13,930 bases of DNA from Phycisphaeraceae bacterium. Its GTDB lineage: Bacteria > Planctomycetota > Phycisphaerae > Phycisphaerales > UBA1924. Location of the stretch: assembly GCA_009827205.1 (NCBI GenBank), contig WUAK01000040.1, positions 1 through 13,930 of the forward strand, in the 5' to 3' direction. Positions 1-6,308 of the stretch are shown here, one piece after another. Positions within the stretch are counted from its first letter, which is position 1; each line of letters starts with the position of its first letter. The notes under the pieces are model-generated. The model worked only from the letters and a program-made list of their open reading frames with translations, ran no database searches and was not told where the DNA came from. A program made the position numbers and the translations under genes.

Positions 1-899
1 GTGATTGTGCCGTCGGCTACCCCCCACTTGATCGCATCGATGTCCGACTGCTCCCGCAGCGGCGGGTTCATCTTTGCGTTCGTGTCGTACCCAAGGCACG
101 CCTCATCTGTCAGCAGCAGATGGTGGGGCGATGCCTCGGCGGTCACAGGCAAACCCTTATCGCGGGCAGCTCGGATGAGGTCGACCGACCCTGCGCACGA
201 AAGATGCTGGACGTGGTATCGGCATCCAGTCTCGCCCACGAGTCTGACGTCGCGTTCGATGATGATCTCCTCAGCGACACGCGGCCAGCCGCCCAGGCCC
301 AGCTTGGTCGAGACACCGCCAGCGTGCATCGAGGCGTTGCGGGTCAGTGTCGGCTCCTGGCAGTGCTGCATGAAGCAGAGCCCAGCAGTCGCAGTCGCAG
401 TCAGAACCGATTTCATCATCCCGGCTGAGGCGATGACATCCCCATCATCCGAGATCCCGACCGCTCCGGCTTGCGCAAGCAACTGGATCTCCGCCATCTG
501 GTCGCCGTGGCGTCCGACCGTCCCAGCGGCGACCGGGTACACCCTGCACGCGGCGTCCCCGGCTCGGTCGTACACGAATCTGACGATCTCTGGCGAATCG
601 AGCGTCGGTGCCGTGTTGGGCATGCAGCAGACCGTCGTGAAACCGCCTGCAACCGCGGCCTGGGTCCCCGTCTGGATCGTCTCTTTGTGTTCTTGACCCG
701 GCTCACGCAGATGGACGTGCGGGTCGATCAGTCCCGGGCTGACTATGAGCCCCGATGCATCGATCACCTGCCCCTCAGCGGACTCGATCCCCTTGGCGAT
801 CCGGGTTATCCGGTCGCCCTCGATCAGGACGTCGAGTGTGTCGTCTGTCCCGCTGGCGGGGTCAATGACCCGCCCTCCCCTGATGAGAATGCTCGCCAT
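1..899 (-). CDS. pyrC: Dihydroorotase, class I (PyrC), 3' end cut by window edge
   Basis: This enzyme interconverts N-carbamoyl-aspartate and dihydroorotate in cytosolic pyrimidine synthesis. Reading from the ATG at 899 gives 299 complete codons with no stop, and the gene runs off the left edge. Visible amidohydrolase features are the metal-binding DPHVHLREPG (residues 59-68, His61 and His63), the ISDDGD segment (149-154), His179 in MQHCQEP, His229/His232 in YHVQHLS, TAEASPHH (253-260) and NAKMNPPLR (274-282). The Asp pair at 151-152 lies where bacterial class I enzymes use Asp instead of a carboxylated Lys, which is why I call class I. The catalytic Asp of the DHAPH-type motif would lie beyond the edge. 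The start is the only ATG just before the beta-strand 'ILIRGGRVIDP'; I see no strong Shine-Dalgarno. The gene is divergent from the tRNA pair, and nothing links it to the polysaccharide genes. Confidence 0.95.
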   Translation of the reverse strand, partial: MASILIRGGRVIDPASGTDDTLDVLIEGDRITRIAKGIESAEGQVIDASGLIVSPGLIDPHVHLREPGQEHKETIQTGTQAAVAGGFTTVCCMPNTAPTLDSPEIVRFVYDRAGDAACRVYPVAAGTVGRHGDQMAEIQLLAQAGAVGISDDGDVIASAGMMKSVLTATATAGLCFMQHCQEPTLTRNASMHAGGVSTKLGLGGWPRVAEEIIIERDVRLVGETGCRYHVQHLSCAGSVDLIRAARDKGLPVTAEASPHHLLLTDEACLGYDTNAKMNPPLREQSDIDAIKWGVADGTI

Positions 900-971
900 G
901 GCTAAGCCTAGGTCAGGTCCAGTGCCCGATAGCCCGGCCCAGAGGTGGTGCATACCATCTATCCACGCAAA

Positions 972-1045
972 CGGGGCGTGGCGCAGCTTGGTAGCGCGTT
1001 TGACTGGGGGTCAAAAGGTCGCAGGTTCAAATCCTGTCGCCCCGA
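972..1045 (+). tRNA. tRNA-Pro (anticodon GGG)
   Basis: All four arms fold. The acceptor stem is 972-978 with 1038-1044 (seven pairs) and the discriminator is A1045. The D-stem GCGC is 981-984 with 994-997. The anticodon stem TTTGA/TCAAA is 999-1003 with 1011-1015, and the seven-base loop puts GGG at 1006-1008, which reads proline codons. The T-arm has loop TTCAAAT at 1026-1032. The 3' CCA is not encoded. It stands 41 bases upstream of tRNA-Val on the same strand, so the two may be co-transcribed. Confidence 0.97.
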
Positions 1046-1086
1046 TTCAGAGCCCGGCGGGCAGCCGGCGGGACCAAAGCCCACAG

Positions 1087-1160
1087 GGGCGCATAGCTCA
1101 GTTGGCTAGAGCGCTGCCGTCACATGGCAGAGGTCACAGGTTCAAGTCCTGTTGCGCCCA
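1087..1160 (+). tRNA. tRNA-Val (anticodon CAC)
   Basis: A complete cloverleaf is visible. The acceptor stem GGGCGCA at 1087-1093 pairs with TGCGCCC at 1153-1159, with discriminator A1160. The anticodon stem CTGCC/GGCAG is 1114-1118 with 1126-1130, and the loop GTCACAT places CAC at 1121-1123, reading GUG (valine). The T-loop is TTCAAGT, starting at 1141. CCA is not encoded. Its 3' end is the likely integration target of the neighbouring integrase: the remnant integrase reading frame ends inside this T-arm on the opposite strand (stop at 1144-1142). Confidence 0.97.
1136..1160. other. Candidate integration (att) site at the tRNA-Val 3' end
   Basis: tRNA-targeting tyrosine integrases usually recombine in the T-arm to 3'-end segment of a tRNA gene, which the incoming element rebuilds. 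Here the tRNA-Val 3' part is intact and directly abutted by an integrase remnant whose frame ends within it. I found no second copy of this segment in the window, so the other element boundary (attR) is either outside or lost. The limits given are approximate. Confidence 0.4.
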
Positions 1161-1820
1161 TTATCTGAACCACCCAGACCCAACACACCCCCTAGAGAAC
1201 CAATGAACGAGGGTCTGAACCTCGCTGAAACCGCAGTGCCTTGTATGGCTGCACCCGATTCTGCACCGGACGCTGCCGCATAGTCCTCGTCACGCAACTG
1301 CAGGTAGTTGATCCGGCGCACCTCGGGTGTGTTGCCGCACCATGCCGACAGCAGATAGTCTGGCTCGTTCGAGCACTCGGTGATCCGTGAAGATCTCAGA
1401 TTCTGCCAGAGCTTCGGCCATGGATTGAGCCCGGCCGCTGCAATCGCTTGCGTGAGCTTGTCGCGTGTCGTCTTGTGATGGAACGGGTCGAAGCGATCAA
1501 AGATCCTTGCGCTCGTTGCTCCGCGACCTAGCTGCTCTAGAGCCTCGCGCACCTCCGGGAACAGCGGGATGAGCCGGCCATCATCGTCTACGTGGTGTTC
1601 GGTCTTGGGTGAGCGCACTAAGATCTGATTCCGATCCCATTTTACGTCGGACCATGTCATGCCGTGGATCTCGCTCGCGATCCGCAGGCCCCCCCCAGCG
1701 AGCCAGCACAAAGATCGCGCGAAACTCGACATCCTCGATCTGCTTGGCCACCAGTCGCGCCATCGGGCCGTCGATGAAATACTCGCGGCCCCGATCGGGA
1801 CGCACGACCGTCGACAAAGC
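1142..1820 (-). pseudogene. Tyrosine recombinase/integrase remnant, 5'-truncated and frameshifted
   Basis: The remnant is split over two frames. The upstream frame encodes 'RPDRGREYFIDGPM' (from about 1802) through 'AIFVLARWGG'. The downstream frame resumes with 'GLRIASEIHGMTWSDV' and runs to a stop at 1144-1142. The join is a run of eight G on the coding strand (C at 1689-1696); removing one G restores 'ARWGGLRIASEIH'. Catalytic-domain landmarks are the first Arg in GGLR, the second Arg in NLRSSR, and the presumed nucleophile Tyr in 'INYLQ'. The His that usually precedes this Tyr is Asn here. No core-binding or arm-binding N-terminal domain is recognisable above about 1820, so only about 220 residues remain. 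The frame enters tRNA-Val on the opposite strand. It probably mobilised an element integrated at that tRNA and is now dead. A sequencing error could explain the frameshift but not the missing 5' half. Confidence 0.8.
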
Positions 1821-1969
1821 AGCCTGTGTGCTGGACAGGGACGCACGAAGACAATGGTGGCGTACCACGTACCCGTAATTGCTCTGTGCGGTAACGGCCC
1901 TGCAATTGGGGTCTTGCGAGCCTCCGACTCTCTCGTGGGCTATGTGATGATTGCAAGAGGTGATAGCTG
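1821..1969. other. Unassigned spacer between integrase remnant and glycosyltransferase operon
   Basis: About 150 bases. Open frames here do not resemble any family I recognise. I see no rho-independent terminator (GC hairpin plus T run) after the WecG-type gene on the minus strand. It may be scar sequence left by loss of the integrase 5' half. Confidence 0.5.
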
Positions 1970-2746
1970 TCAAGCTGCTCCTGAGGCTTGCGAGATACGG
2001 TGTTCCAGGACTTGAAGTCCGGCGTGAAACAAAAAGGCAGGATTTGTTGAGGCGTATCTTTTCCAGAGACGACGGGGCTCGCAACTCAGACGGAACGCCC
2101 ACTCGAGCCCATTACGTTGGAGAATTGGTGGGGCTTGTCGGACATACCCGGAGATGAAGTCGAACGCAGCACCAACGCCGAGTCGTACGCCTGGCAGCAT
2201 CGGCTTGAGTCGCTGCATCATAATTTCCTGTCTCGGACAGCCCTGGCCGACAAAGGTGATGCGTGCGCCAGAAGCTGCGATGTCCTCGGCAATGGACTCT
2301 ACTTCCTCATCAGATATAGCGCCGAACCCTGGGCTGTGGCCGTAAGCGATTTTGATCTTTGGGTACCGATCTCGAATCGCTGCTTTGAGTCCTTCGAGTC
2401 GCTCGGGTCTGCCGCCTAGGAGTGCGATCGGCACGCCTTCTTGTTCGCAAGCTTCCATGACGTGCAGGGTGAGATGCGGACCGTAGAGTCTTGTCGCGTT
2501 CTTGCGTCCGAGCAGCTTGCGGACCCATACGATCGGCACACCGTCGCTGGTGACCATATCTGCATCTGCTACAGCTGCACCTATGTCGTCATTCCATCGT
2601 GACATCATCAGGCCATGCACGGCAACGACAGCAACCGAATGACTCCCGTTGCCACGGGCCCAGTCGATAATAGTGTTGGTCGCGGAGGTGTAGTCCAGTT
2701 CGGCGTAGTGGACTCCCAGAACTTCGGTTGTATCAAACATGGTCAT
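1970..2746 (-). CDS. WecG/TagA/CpsF-family glycosyltransferase (GT26)
   Basis: The family transfers a sugar (for example ManNAc or its uronic acid) to a lipid-linked sugar acceptor at the inner membrane. From the ATG at 2746 it is 258 residues, the usual family length. Signature segments are 'TSDGVPIVW' (about residues 66-74, with the conserved Asp), 'RLYGPHL' (about 86-92), 'ALLGGRPERL' (about 108-117), 'TFVGQGCPRQE' (about 164-174), 'GVGAAFDFISG' (about 190-200) and the basic C-terminal 'NGLEWAFRL..EPRRLWKRY' appendage that in this family mediates membrane association. The start is uncertain. ATG 2746 has AGGA about 10 bases upstream; ATG 2740 has GAAGAG 6 bases upstream; ATG 2815 overlaps the previous stop as ATGA but lacks a Shine-Dalgarno and adds residues without family likeness. 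It is the last gene of the leftward operon. The exact sugar cannot be told from sequence. Confidence 0.93.
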   Translation of the reverse strand: MTMFDTTEVLGVHYAELDYTSATNTIIDWARGNGSHSVAVVAVHGLMMSRWNDDIGAAVADADMVTSDGVPIVWVRKLLGRKNATRLYGPHLTLHVMEACEQEGVPIALLGGRPERLEGLKAAIRDRYPKIKIAYGHSPGFGAISDEEVESIAEDIAASGARITFVGQGCPRQEIMMQRLKPMLPGVRLGVGAAFDFISGYVRQAPPILQRNGLEWAFRLSCEPRRLWKRYASTNPAFLFHAGLQVLEHRISQASGAA

Positions 2747-2811
2747 CTCTTCGTAATCCTCATGAAAGTACAGATTGTGACACGCGGAGTATGTTGCACG
2801 CTGCGTGCCAG

Positions 2812-4071
2812 TCATGATCGCGTGATTGGGGCTTGCAGGCGGTCTTTATGGTGCATAAATTGCAGCTGTGCTGTGTCAGATGCAGGTGAGCAGAGAGCAC
2901 GTAGCACGCTGGCTGCGTTCTGGGTCCAGTTGAAGCGCTCCAGGGCTAGTTGTCGGCTCAGAAGACCCATATGTCGGCGTTCATCCTGTGTCATGCCTGC
3001 TGCATTTTTCAGGCACTGGGCGATGGCATTAACATCGTGAGGTGGAACGAGCCATCCGTGACTGCCTGACTTGATGTGGTCAGCGATTCCTGAATCAGTC
3101 GTTGCCAGGATTGGTGTACCTACCGATAGCGCTTCGGCGAAGACCAAACCAAACGACTCAGACCAACTTGGGAGAGCAAAGAGGTCTGCTTTCGCCATTT
3201 CGCCCATGAGCTGTTCGTTGTTAAGCGTCGGTAAGACTTCGACTGCTCCTGAGGGCAGGTCACGTTTGATCTGGCGTAGGAGTGGTGGTGGGGGCGTCCC
3301 GACGATACGGAGCCTTGATTGAGGAATGCCAGCCTTCACGAATGCAGCAAATAAGTCTCTATGTCCCTTCCGCTTAATGAACTGACCTGCTGTGAGGATG
3401 GAGAGACCATGTCGATTGTGAGCATTAACGATGTGGGGGCGTTGAGCGATACCGTTTGTGAGTGTAATGGCGTGCGTGGCACCGAGTCGTTGAAGCATGT
3501 CTGTGAGCCGAGCATTCACCGATGCGATGGCAGTAAACCGCATTGCGTTTTGTAGGATGAACCGCCGCTGGCCGGGATGCCGCGATGCAGCATCGACATC
3601 ATCTGCCGAGTGCTCAATGACTATGGCCGGAATCCCCAACTCTCTCGTGTGATGATCAGCAGCCGTAGTCCACGGCAACATGCCATGCACAATAAGAGCA
3701 TCGGGCCGAAACCGATTTAGCGCTTTGGTGAAAGCGTGCAGCGTAGCTGCATGAAACGCTTGACAGATCATCTGGGGCACCCGTGGAGCAGCATGAGTGC
3801 GTACAGAACGCGGATACGCAATAGGACACCTCAATGTGTTGATTGGCACGCCGTCTTGCTCGTATCTGTCGGGTCTAGCAATCTGGCGGGCCCATGGGCC
3901 ACCAAGATGCTTCATAACGCGTGGGAGCCTGGGGGCGACAGTAAAGATCTCAGTCTCTACACCAAGATCACGGAGCGCCCGGGCCTGTGCGATGTTGTAC
4001 AGACCATTTGCTGGGCGGTTCTGCCACGGCACCGCGAGGGTGAGCAGAGCGATTCGTCGGAAAGTGGTCAT
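2812..4071 (-). CDS. Glycosyltransferase family 4 (GT-B fold), operon gene 3
   Basis: A 419-residue retaining, nucleotide-sugar-dependent glycosyltransferase, expected on the cytoplasmic face of the inner membrane. The N-terminal half has the GT-B acceptor side with 'GLYNIAQARALRDLGV' (about residues 23-38). The C-terminal donor domain begins near 'GQFIKRKGH' (229-237) and carries the canonical E-x7-E pair: Glu305 and Glu313 in 'SESFGLVFAEAL', followed by 'GTPILATTDSG' and 'HGWLVPPHD'. The start is fixed by the ATGA overlap with the preceding gene (ATG 4071-4069, stop 4070-4068) and by GGAAGG seven bases upstream. A longer in-frame extension to 4347 has no family likeness and lies inside the GT2 gene. 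Its stop at 2814-2812 overlaps a possible ATG of the WecG-type gene. Sugar specificity is unknown. Confidence 0.93.
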   Translation of the reverse strand: MTTFRRIALLTLAVPWQNRPANGLYNIAQARALRDLGVETEIFTVAPRLPRVMKHLGGPWARQIARPDRYEQDGVPINTLRCPIAYPRSVRTHAAPRVPQMICQAFHAATLHAFTKALNRFRPDALIVHGMLPWTTAADHHTRELGIPAIVIEHSADDVDAASRHPGQRRFILQNAMRFTAIASVNARLTDMLQRLGATHAITLTNGIAQRPHIVNAHNRHGLSILTAGQFIKRKGHRDLFAAFVKAGIPQSRLRIVGTPPPPLLRQIKRDLPSGAVEVLPTLNNEQLMGEMAKADLFALPSWSESFGLVFAEALSVGTPILATTDSGIADHIKSGSHGWLVPPHDVNAIAQCLKNAAGMTQDERRHMGLLSRQLALERFNWTQNAASVLRALCSPASDTAQLQFMHHKDRLQAPITRS

Positions 4072-4991
4072 GCGGCGGCCTTCCGTTCGGGGTATCGCTC
4101 CACGGTGTAGTCCACATCGAATCCGCGGAACGCACCGAGCCCGACAGCGCAGCGACATATGCCCCGAAACCAGAGTCCGGGTCCGATGAGTGGTGCTGCT
4201 GCAGCGCCGATAACGGACTCTACTCCGCCTATTGTGATTCGTTTGACAAGCCCCATCACCCGCCCGAGCTGAGATGAGGCGCGGTTCATGCGACCGAATA
4301 CCACGCCTGCTCGGTAACGACGGCGAAGCACCGCCTGCCAGGTGCAACGGTCGGGCTCGATGTCTTCATAAACAAACGCGCGGCGTTCATGAACGAGGCG
4401 TGCGCCTTGCTGATAGGCTCTGCGAAAGAAATCAGTGTCCGAGCCTCCGCTGGTGCCGTAGGCCGGATCAAACCACAGCCCGTCACGCCCGATGAACTCG
4501 GCGCTAACAAGCGTGCTGCTCGTACGGCCAACCTTCCATGAGACAGGTCCATCGTGGTTCGGGCCTGGTTTGTCGAATACACCCGTTCGAACAAGCCAGC
4601 GGGGCGTGGTGTCGGGGACACGTCCGATGACTGGTCCAATCACCGCGTCCGCGTCGCCTTGATCGAATCGCTGAAGCAGTGCTTGCAACCAGCCTGCGCT
4701 CGGAATCTCGTCGTCATCGATGAACACATATACATCCGCATGCCCCATGGCGATTGCGGTGTTGCGCGCGTGCGCGATGTTTCTTCGTGGCTCCGAAGCA
4801 GTTCTAACCAGAATGTCTGTTCGATGCACGGAATGTCGAAATGCCACAGGGTTGCCTTCGGGATCGTTGTTAACGACGCGCGTTTCAACATGCCATCTCT
4901 CAGGGACCTCGAGCGAGGCCAGAGCTGTCAATAGCCGTGATAGTCCGGTAGGACGGCGGTAAGTCGCGATGCAGATAGCTGCAGATTTCAT
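4068..4991 (-). CDS. Glycosyltransferase family 2 (GT-A fold, ExoM-like), operon gene 2
   Basis: A 307-residue inverting glycosyltransferase. It begins with the GT-A strand 'AAICIATYRRP' (4-14), continues with 'VVNNDPEGN' (39-47) and 'EPRRNIAHARNTAI' (67-80), and has the metal/nucleotide-binding DxD-type motif 'FIDDDE' (90-95). The likely catalytic-base region is 'SGGSDTDFF' (181-189). The layout resembles ExoM-type GT2 enzymes of succinoglycan synthesis; this is recognition by eye, not alignment. The C-terminal part (about 246-290) is rich in hydrophobic and basic residues and may attach to the membrane. The start ATG 4991 is supported by AAAGGAG eight bases upstream and by the ATGA overlap with the stop of the upstream gene. 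It probably adds one sugar to the growing lipid-linked repeat unit. Confidence 0.93.
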   Translation of the reverse strand: MKSAAICIATYRRPTGLSRLLTALASLEVPERWHVETRVVNNDPEGNPVAFRHSVHRTDILVRTASEPRRNIAHARNTAIAMGHADVYVFIDDDEIPSAGWLQALLQRFDQGDADAVIGPVIGRVPDTTPRWLVRTGVFDKPGPNHDGPVSWKVGRTSSTLVSAEFIGRDGLWFDPAYGTSGGSDTDFFRRAYQQGARLVHERRAFVYEDIEPDRCTWQAVLRRRYRAGVVFGRMNRASSQLGRVMGLVKRITIGGVESVIGAAAAPLIGPGLWFRGICRCAVGLGAFRGFDVDYTVERYPERKAAA

Positions 4992-6178
4992 GCGTAGCTC
5001 TCCTTTGAGATGGGCTGTCTCTGGAGCAATGCTGTTGTGACCGCATTGGCCATGCCTTTGGCCATACGGGTGGGTGTGTACTTGGCGGCATCTGCACGGG
5101 CTCTACAGCCCAGTTCAGCCAGTCTCGGATTCATCATGGCGCGAGCCATGGCTTCGGATGTATGCGAGTGGCCTCGGCGCGGGTCGAAAGCGAAGCCGTT
5201 CAATCCGTCTGTGATTAGGTTGTCGAAGCAGCCCGCTCTAACCGAACACAGCGTAGGTGTACCGCAGTGCATCGCTTCGTTGACAACCAGGCCCCAAGGG
5301 TCTGCGATAGAGCCGAAGATGTGGAGATCTGCGGCAGTCATCCAATCCATGACTTGCTCAGGAGCAACTGCGCCGGTGCAGTGGATGCCATAATGCTCCT
5401 GACCTTCGGTGATGTGGCGTTCAGAGCCATCGCCGGTGAACACCAAGACCCAGTCATCATGGATGGCAGATGGCAGTTGTTTCCAGGCATCAACGATAAG
5501 TCGGATAGACTTGGCAGCGATCATGCGACCAACCACAGCTGCTATGCGTTTCCCGTTGAATCGATTCTTGATGGCTCGGACAGCCGAGTGATGTGATTCG
5601 TGACTGAGGCGGTTGCGGATCGTGTCAATGTCCGCTGAGTTAGGGGCATCGTGAATCCGCTCAGGGTTACAGCCCATGATCTCTAGTGTGTTTCGTGCAC
5701 GTTGCCCCATGCCGATGACAGCCGGGCTGTTACGTGCCATGTACGCCTGGATTCCACGGATGGCCACGCTTCGTGAGGAAGGATCCGCTTGGTAGGTCCA
5801 CGGAATCACCGCTGCACCCAGTGCGCTCCCAGCGACATGAGCAAGTGCTGTTCTCGCTCCCAACTCGCCGGTGATGATTGCATGCGGCTTAAAGCGCATC
5901 AGTTCGGCCGGCAAGCCAAGGGGGATATGACGCACGCTGCTGATCCCATTCGCACGACGCTGCTGACGCATAAATGAACCGCAGCGACGCACCTGAAAAT
6001 GCTCGTCTGAGAAGTCGCCAGCTTCCCAGTTCCGATCTTGTTCCATCGTGGTGTTAGTGATAACACGCAGACGCCAACCTGCAGTCTCGGCGAGCCGACG
6101 TAAAACCGGCCTGCGGTATGGACTGATGAAGTTGGTGCAGATTGCGACTCGGGTCAGTCCGATGTTGTGGTCGGGCAT
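4988..6178 (-). CDS. Glycosyltransferase family 4 (GT-B fold), first gene of the operon
   Basis: A 396-residue GT-B glycosyltransferase. The N-terminal domain starts 'VAICTNFISPYRRPVL', a loop typical of GT4 enzymes that act on exported glycans. The donor domain starts near 'RIAAVVGRMIAAKSI' (211-225), with 'VFTGDGSER' (246-254) and 'HCTGAV' (266-271). The E-x7-E motif is altered: the first acid is Asp293 in 'DPWGLVVNEAMHCGTP', the second Glu301 is kept. The start ATG 6178 has GGGGAGG seven bases upstream, a very good Shine-Dalgarno. This ribosome site lies partly in the arm of an inverted repeat (6189-6203). The gene is divergent from the exporter gene, and a sigma-54 promoter match on the minus strand at 6325-6310 would give a leader of about 120 bases. 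Substrate is unknown. Confidence 0.93.
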   Translation of the reverse strand: MPDHNIGLTRVAICTNFISPYRRPVLRRLAETAGWRLRVITNTTMEQDRNWEAGDFSDEHFQVRRCGSFMRQQRRANGISSVRHIPLGLPAELMRFKPHAIITGELGARTALAHVAGSALGAAVIPWTYQADPSSRSVAIRGIQAYMARNSPAVIGMGQRARNTLEIMGCNPERIHDAPNSADIDTIRNRLSHESHHSAVRAIKNRFNGKRIAAVVGRMIAAKSIRLIVDAWKQLPSAIHDDWVLVFTGDGSERHITEGQEHYGIHCTGAVAPEQVMDWMTAADLHIFGSIADPWGLVVNEAMHCGTPTLCSVRAGCFDNLITDGLNGFAFDPRRGHSHTSEAMARAMMNPRLAELGCRARADAAKYTPTRMAKGMANAVTTALLQRQPISKESYA

Positions 6179-6188
6179 AGTTGTGCCT

Positions 6189-6203
6189 CCCCGATTTCCG
6201 GGG
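6189..6203 (-). repeat. Inverted repeat CCCCG-N5-CGGGG over the GT operon ribosome-binding site
   Basis: Perfect 5-base arms with a 5-base loop. On the minus-strand RNA the second arm CGGGG supplies the first Gs of the GGGGAGG Shine-Dalgarno of the gene starting at 6178, so a stem here could partly hide that site. It also lies within the predicted leader from the minus-strand sigma-54 promoter. Confidence 0.55.
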
Positions 6204-6209
6204 CATCTC

Positions 6210-6232
6210 GGACCAATTCGCGCGGTTGGTCC
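6210..6232. repeat. Inverted repeat GGACCAA-N9-TTGGTCC overlapping the -24 box
   Basis: Perfect 7-base arms (6210-6216 and 6226-6232) with a 9-base spacer. The right arm contains the TGG of the plus-strand sigma-54 -24 element. It could be a protein-binding operator or simply a stem in the leftward leader RNA. A related GGACCA copy at 6320-6325 forms the minus-strand -24 element. Confidence 0.55.
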
Positions 6233-6242
6233 AGCCGTTGCA
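6227..6242 (+). promoter_or_regulatory. Sigma-54 (-24/-12) promoter for the export gene
   Basis: TGGTCC-N5-TTGCA matches the sigma-54 consensus TGGCAC-N5-TTGCW at 9 of 11 fixed bases with exact spacing: GG at 6228-6229 and GC at 6240-6241 separated by 10 bases. Transcription would start near 6253, giving a leader of about 56 bases before ATG 6309. A sigma-54 activator is encoded in the same window (from 12706), which raises the plausibility. Confidence 0.72.
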
Positions 6243-6265
6243 AACTCACGCTCTTATCTGGCCGA

Positions 6266-6280
6266 TCTGCACGCTGCAGA
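6266..6280. repeat. Inverted repeat TCTGCA-N3-TGCAGA
   Basis: Perfect 6-base arms with a 3-base spacer, lying between the two predicted sigma-54 start sites and therefore present in the leaders of both divergent transcripts. It could be an operator or an RNA stem; the function is unknown. Confidence 0.45.
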
Positions 6281-6282
6281 AC

Positions 6283-6297
6283 CCGGCTCGGAGCCGG
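6283..6297. repeat. Palindrome CCGGCTC-N1-GAGCCGG next to the exporter ribosome-binding site
   Basis: Perfect 7-base arms around one base. In RNA a five-pair stem CCGGC/GCCGG with loop TCGGA would include the first two Gs (6296-6297) of the exporter GGAGG Shine-Dalgarno. It mirrors the stem over the ribosome site of the divergent operon. Confidence 0.5.
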
Positions 6298-6301
6298 AGG
6301 T
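6296..6301 (+). promoter_or_regulatory. Ribosome-binding site that decides the exporter start
   Basis: GGAGGT ends seven bases before ATG 6309. Neither the upstream in-frame ATG at 6048 nor the downstream ATG at 6327 has a comparable site, so 6309 is preferred. Confidence 0.75.
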
Positions 6302-6308
6302 ACGTGAA

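Noticed and set aside
385..405. Short tandem GCAGTC-type repeat
   Set aside because: Three near copies lie in coding sequence and spell Thr-Ala repeats in dihydroorotase; no sign of a functional repeat array.
1..696. Plus-strand 231-residue open frame antisense to dihydroorotase
   Set aside because: The minus strand encodes a dihydroorotase with all expected motifs; this frame has no recognisable domain and is a shadow.
4072..4347. Longer start (to 4347) for the third glycosyltransferase
   Set aside because: The 92 extra residues overlap the GT2 coding region, lack GT4 likeness, and the ATGA plus GGAAGG site at 4071 fits better.
6200..6215. Third TGGTCC on the minus strand (6215-6210) as another sigma-54 promoter
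   Set aside because: No GC at the -12 position; what follows is GAGAT then CCCC with wrong spacing.
6048..6308. Longer exporter start at 6048
   Set aside because: The extra 87 residues lie opposite the first glycosyltransferase and would precede the signal sequence; the strong GGAGGT before 6309 decides against it.
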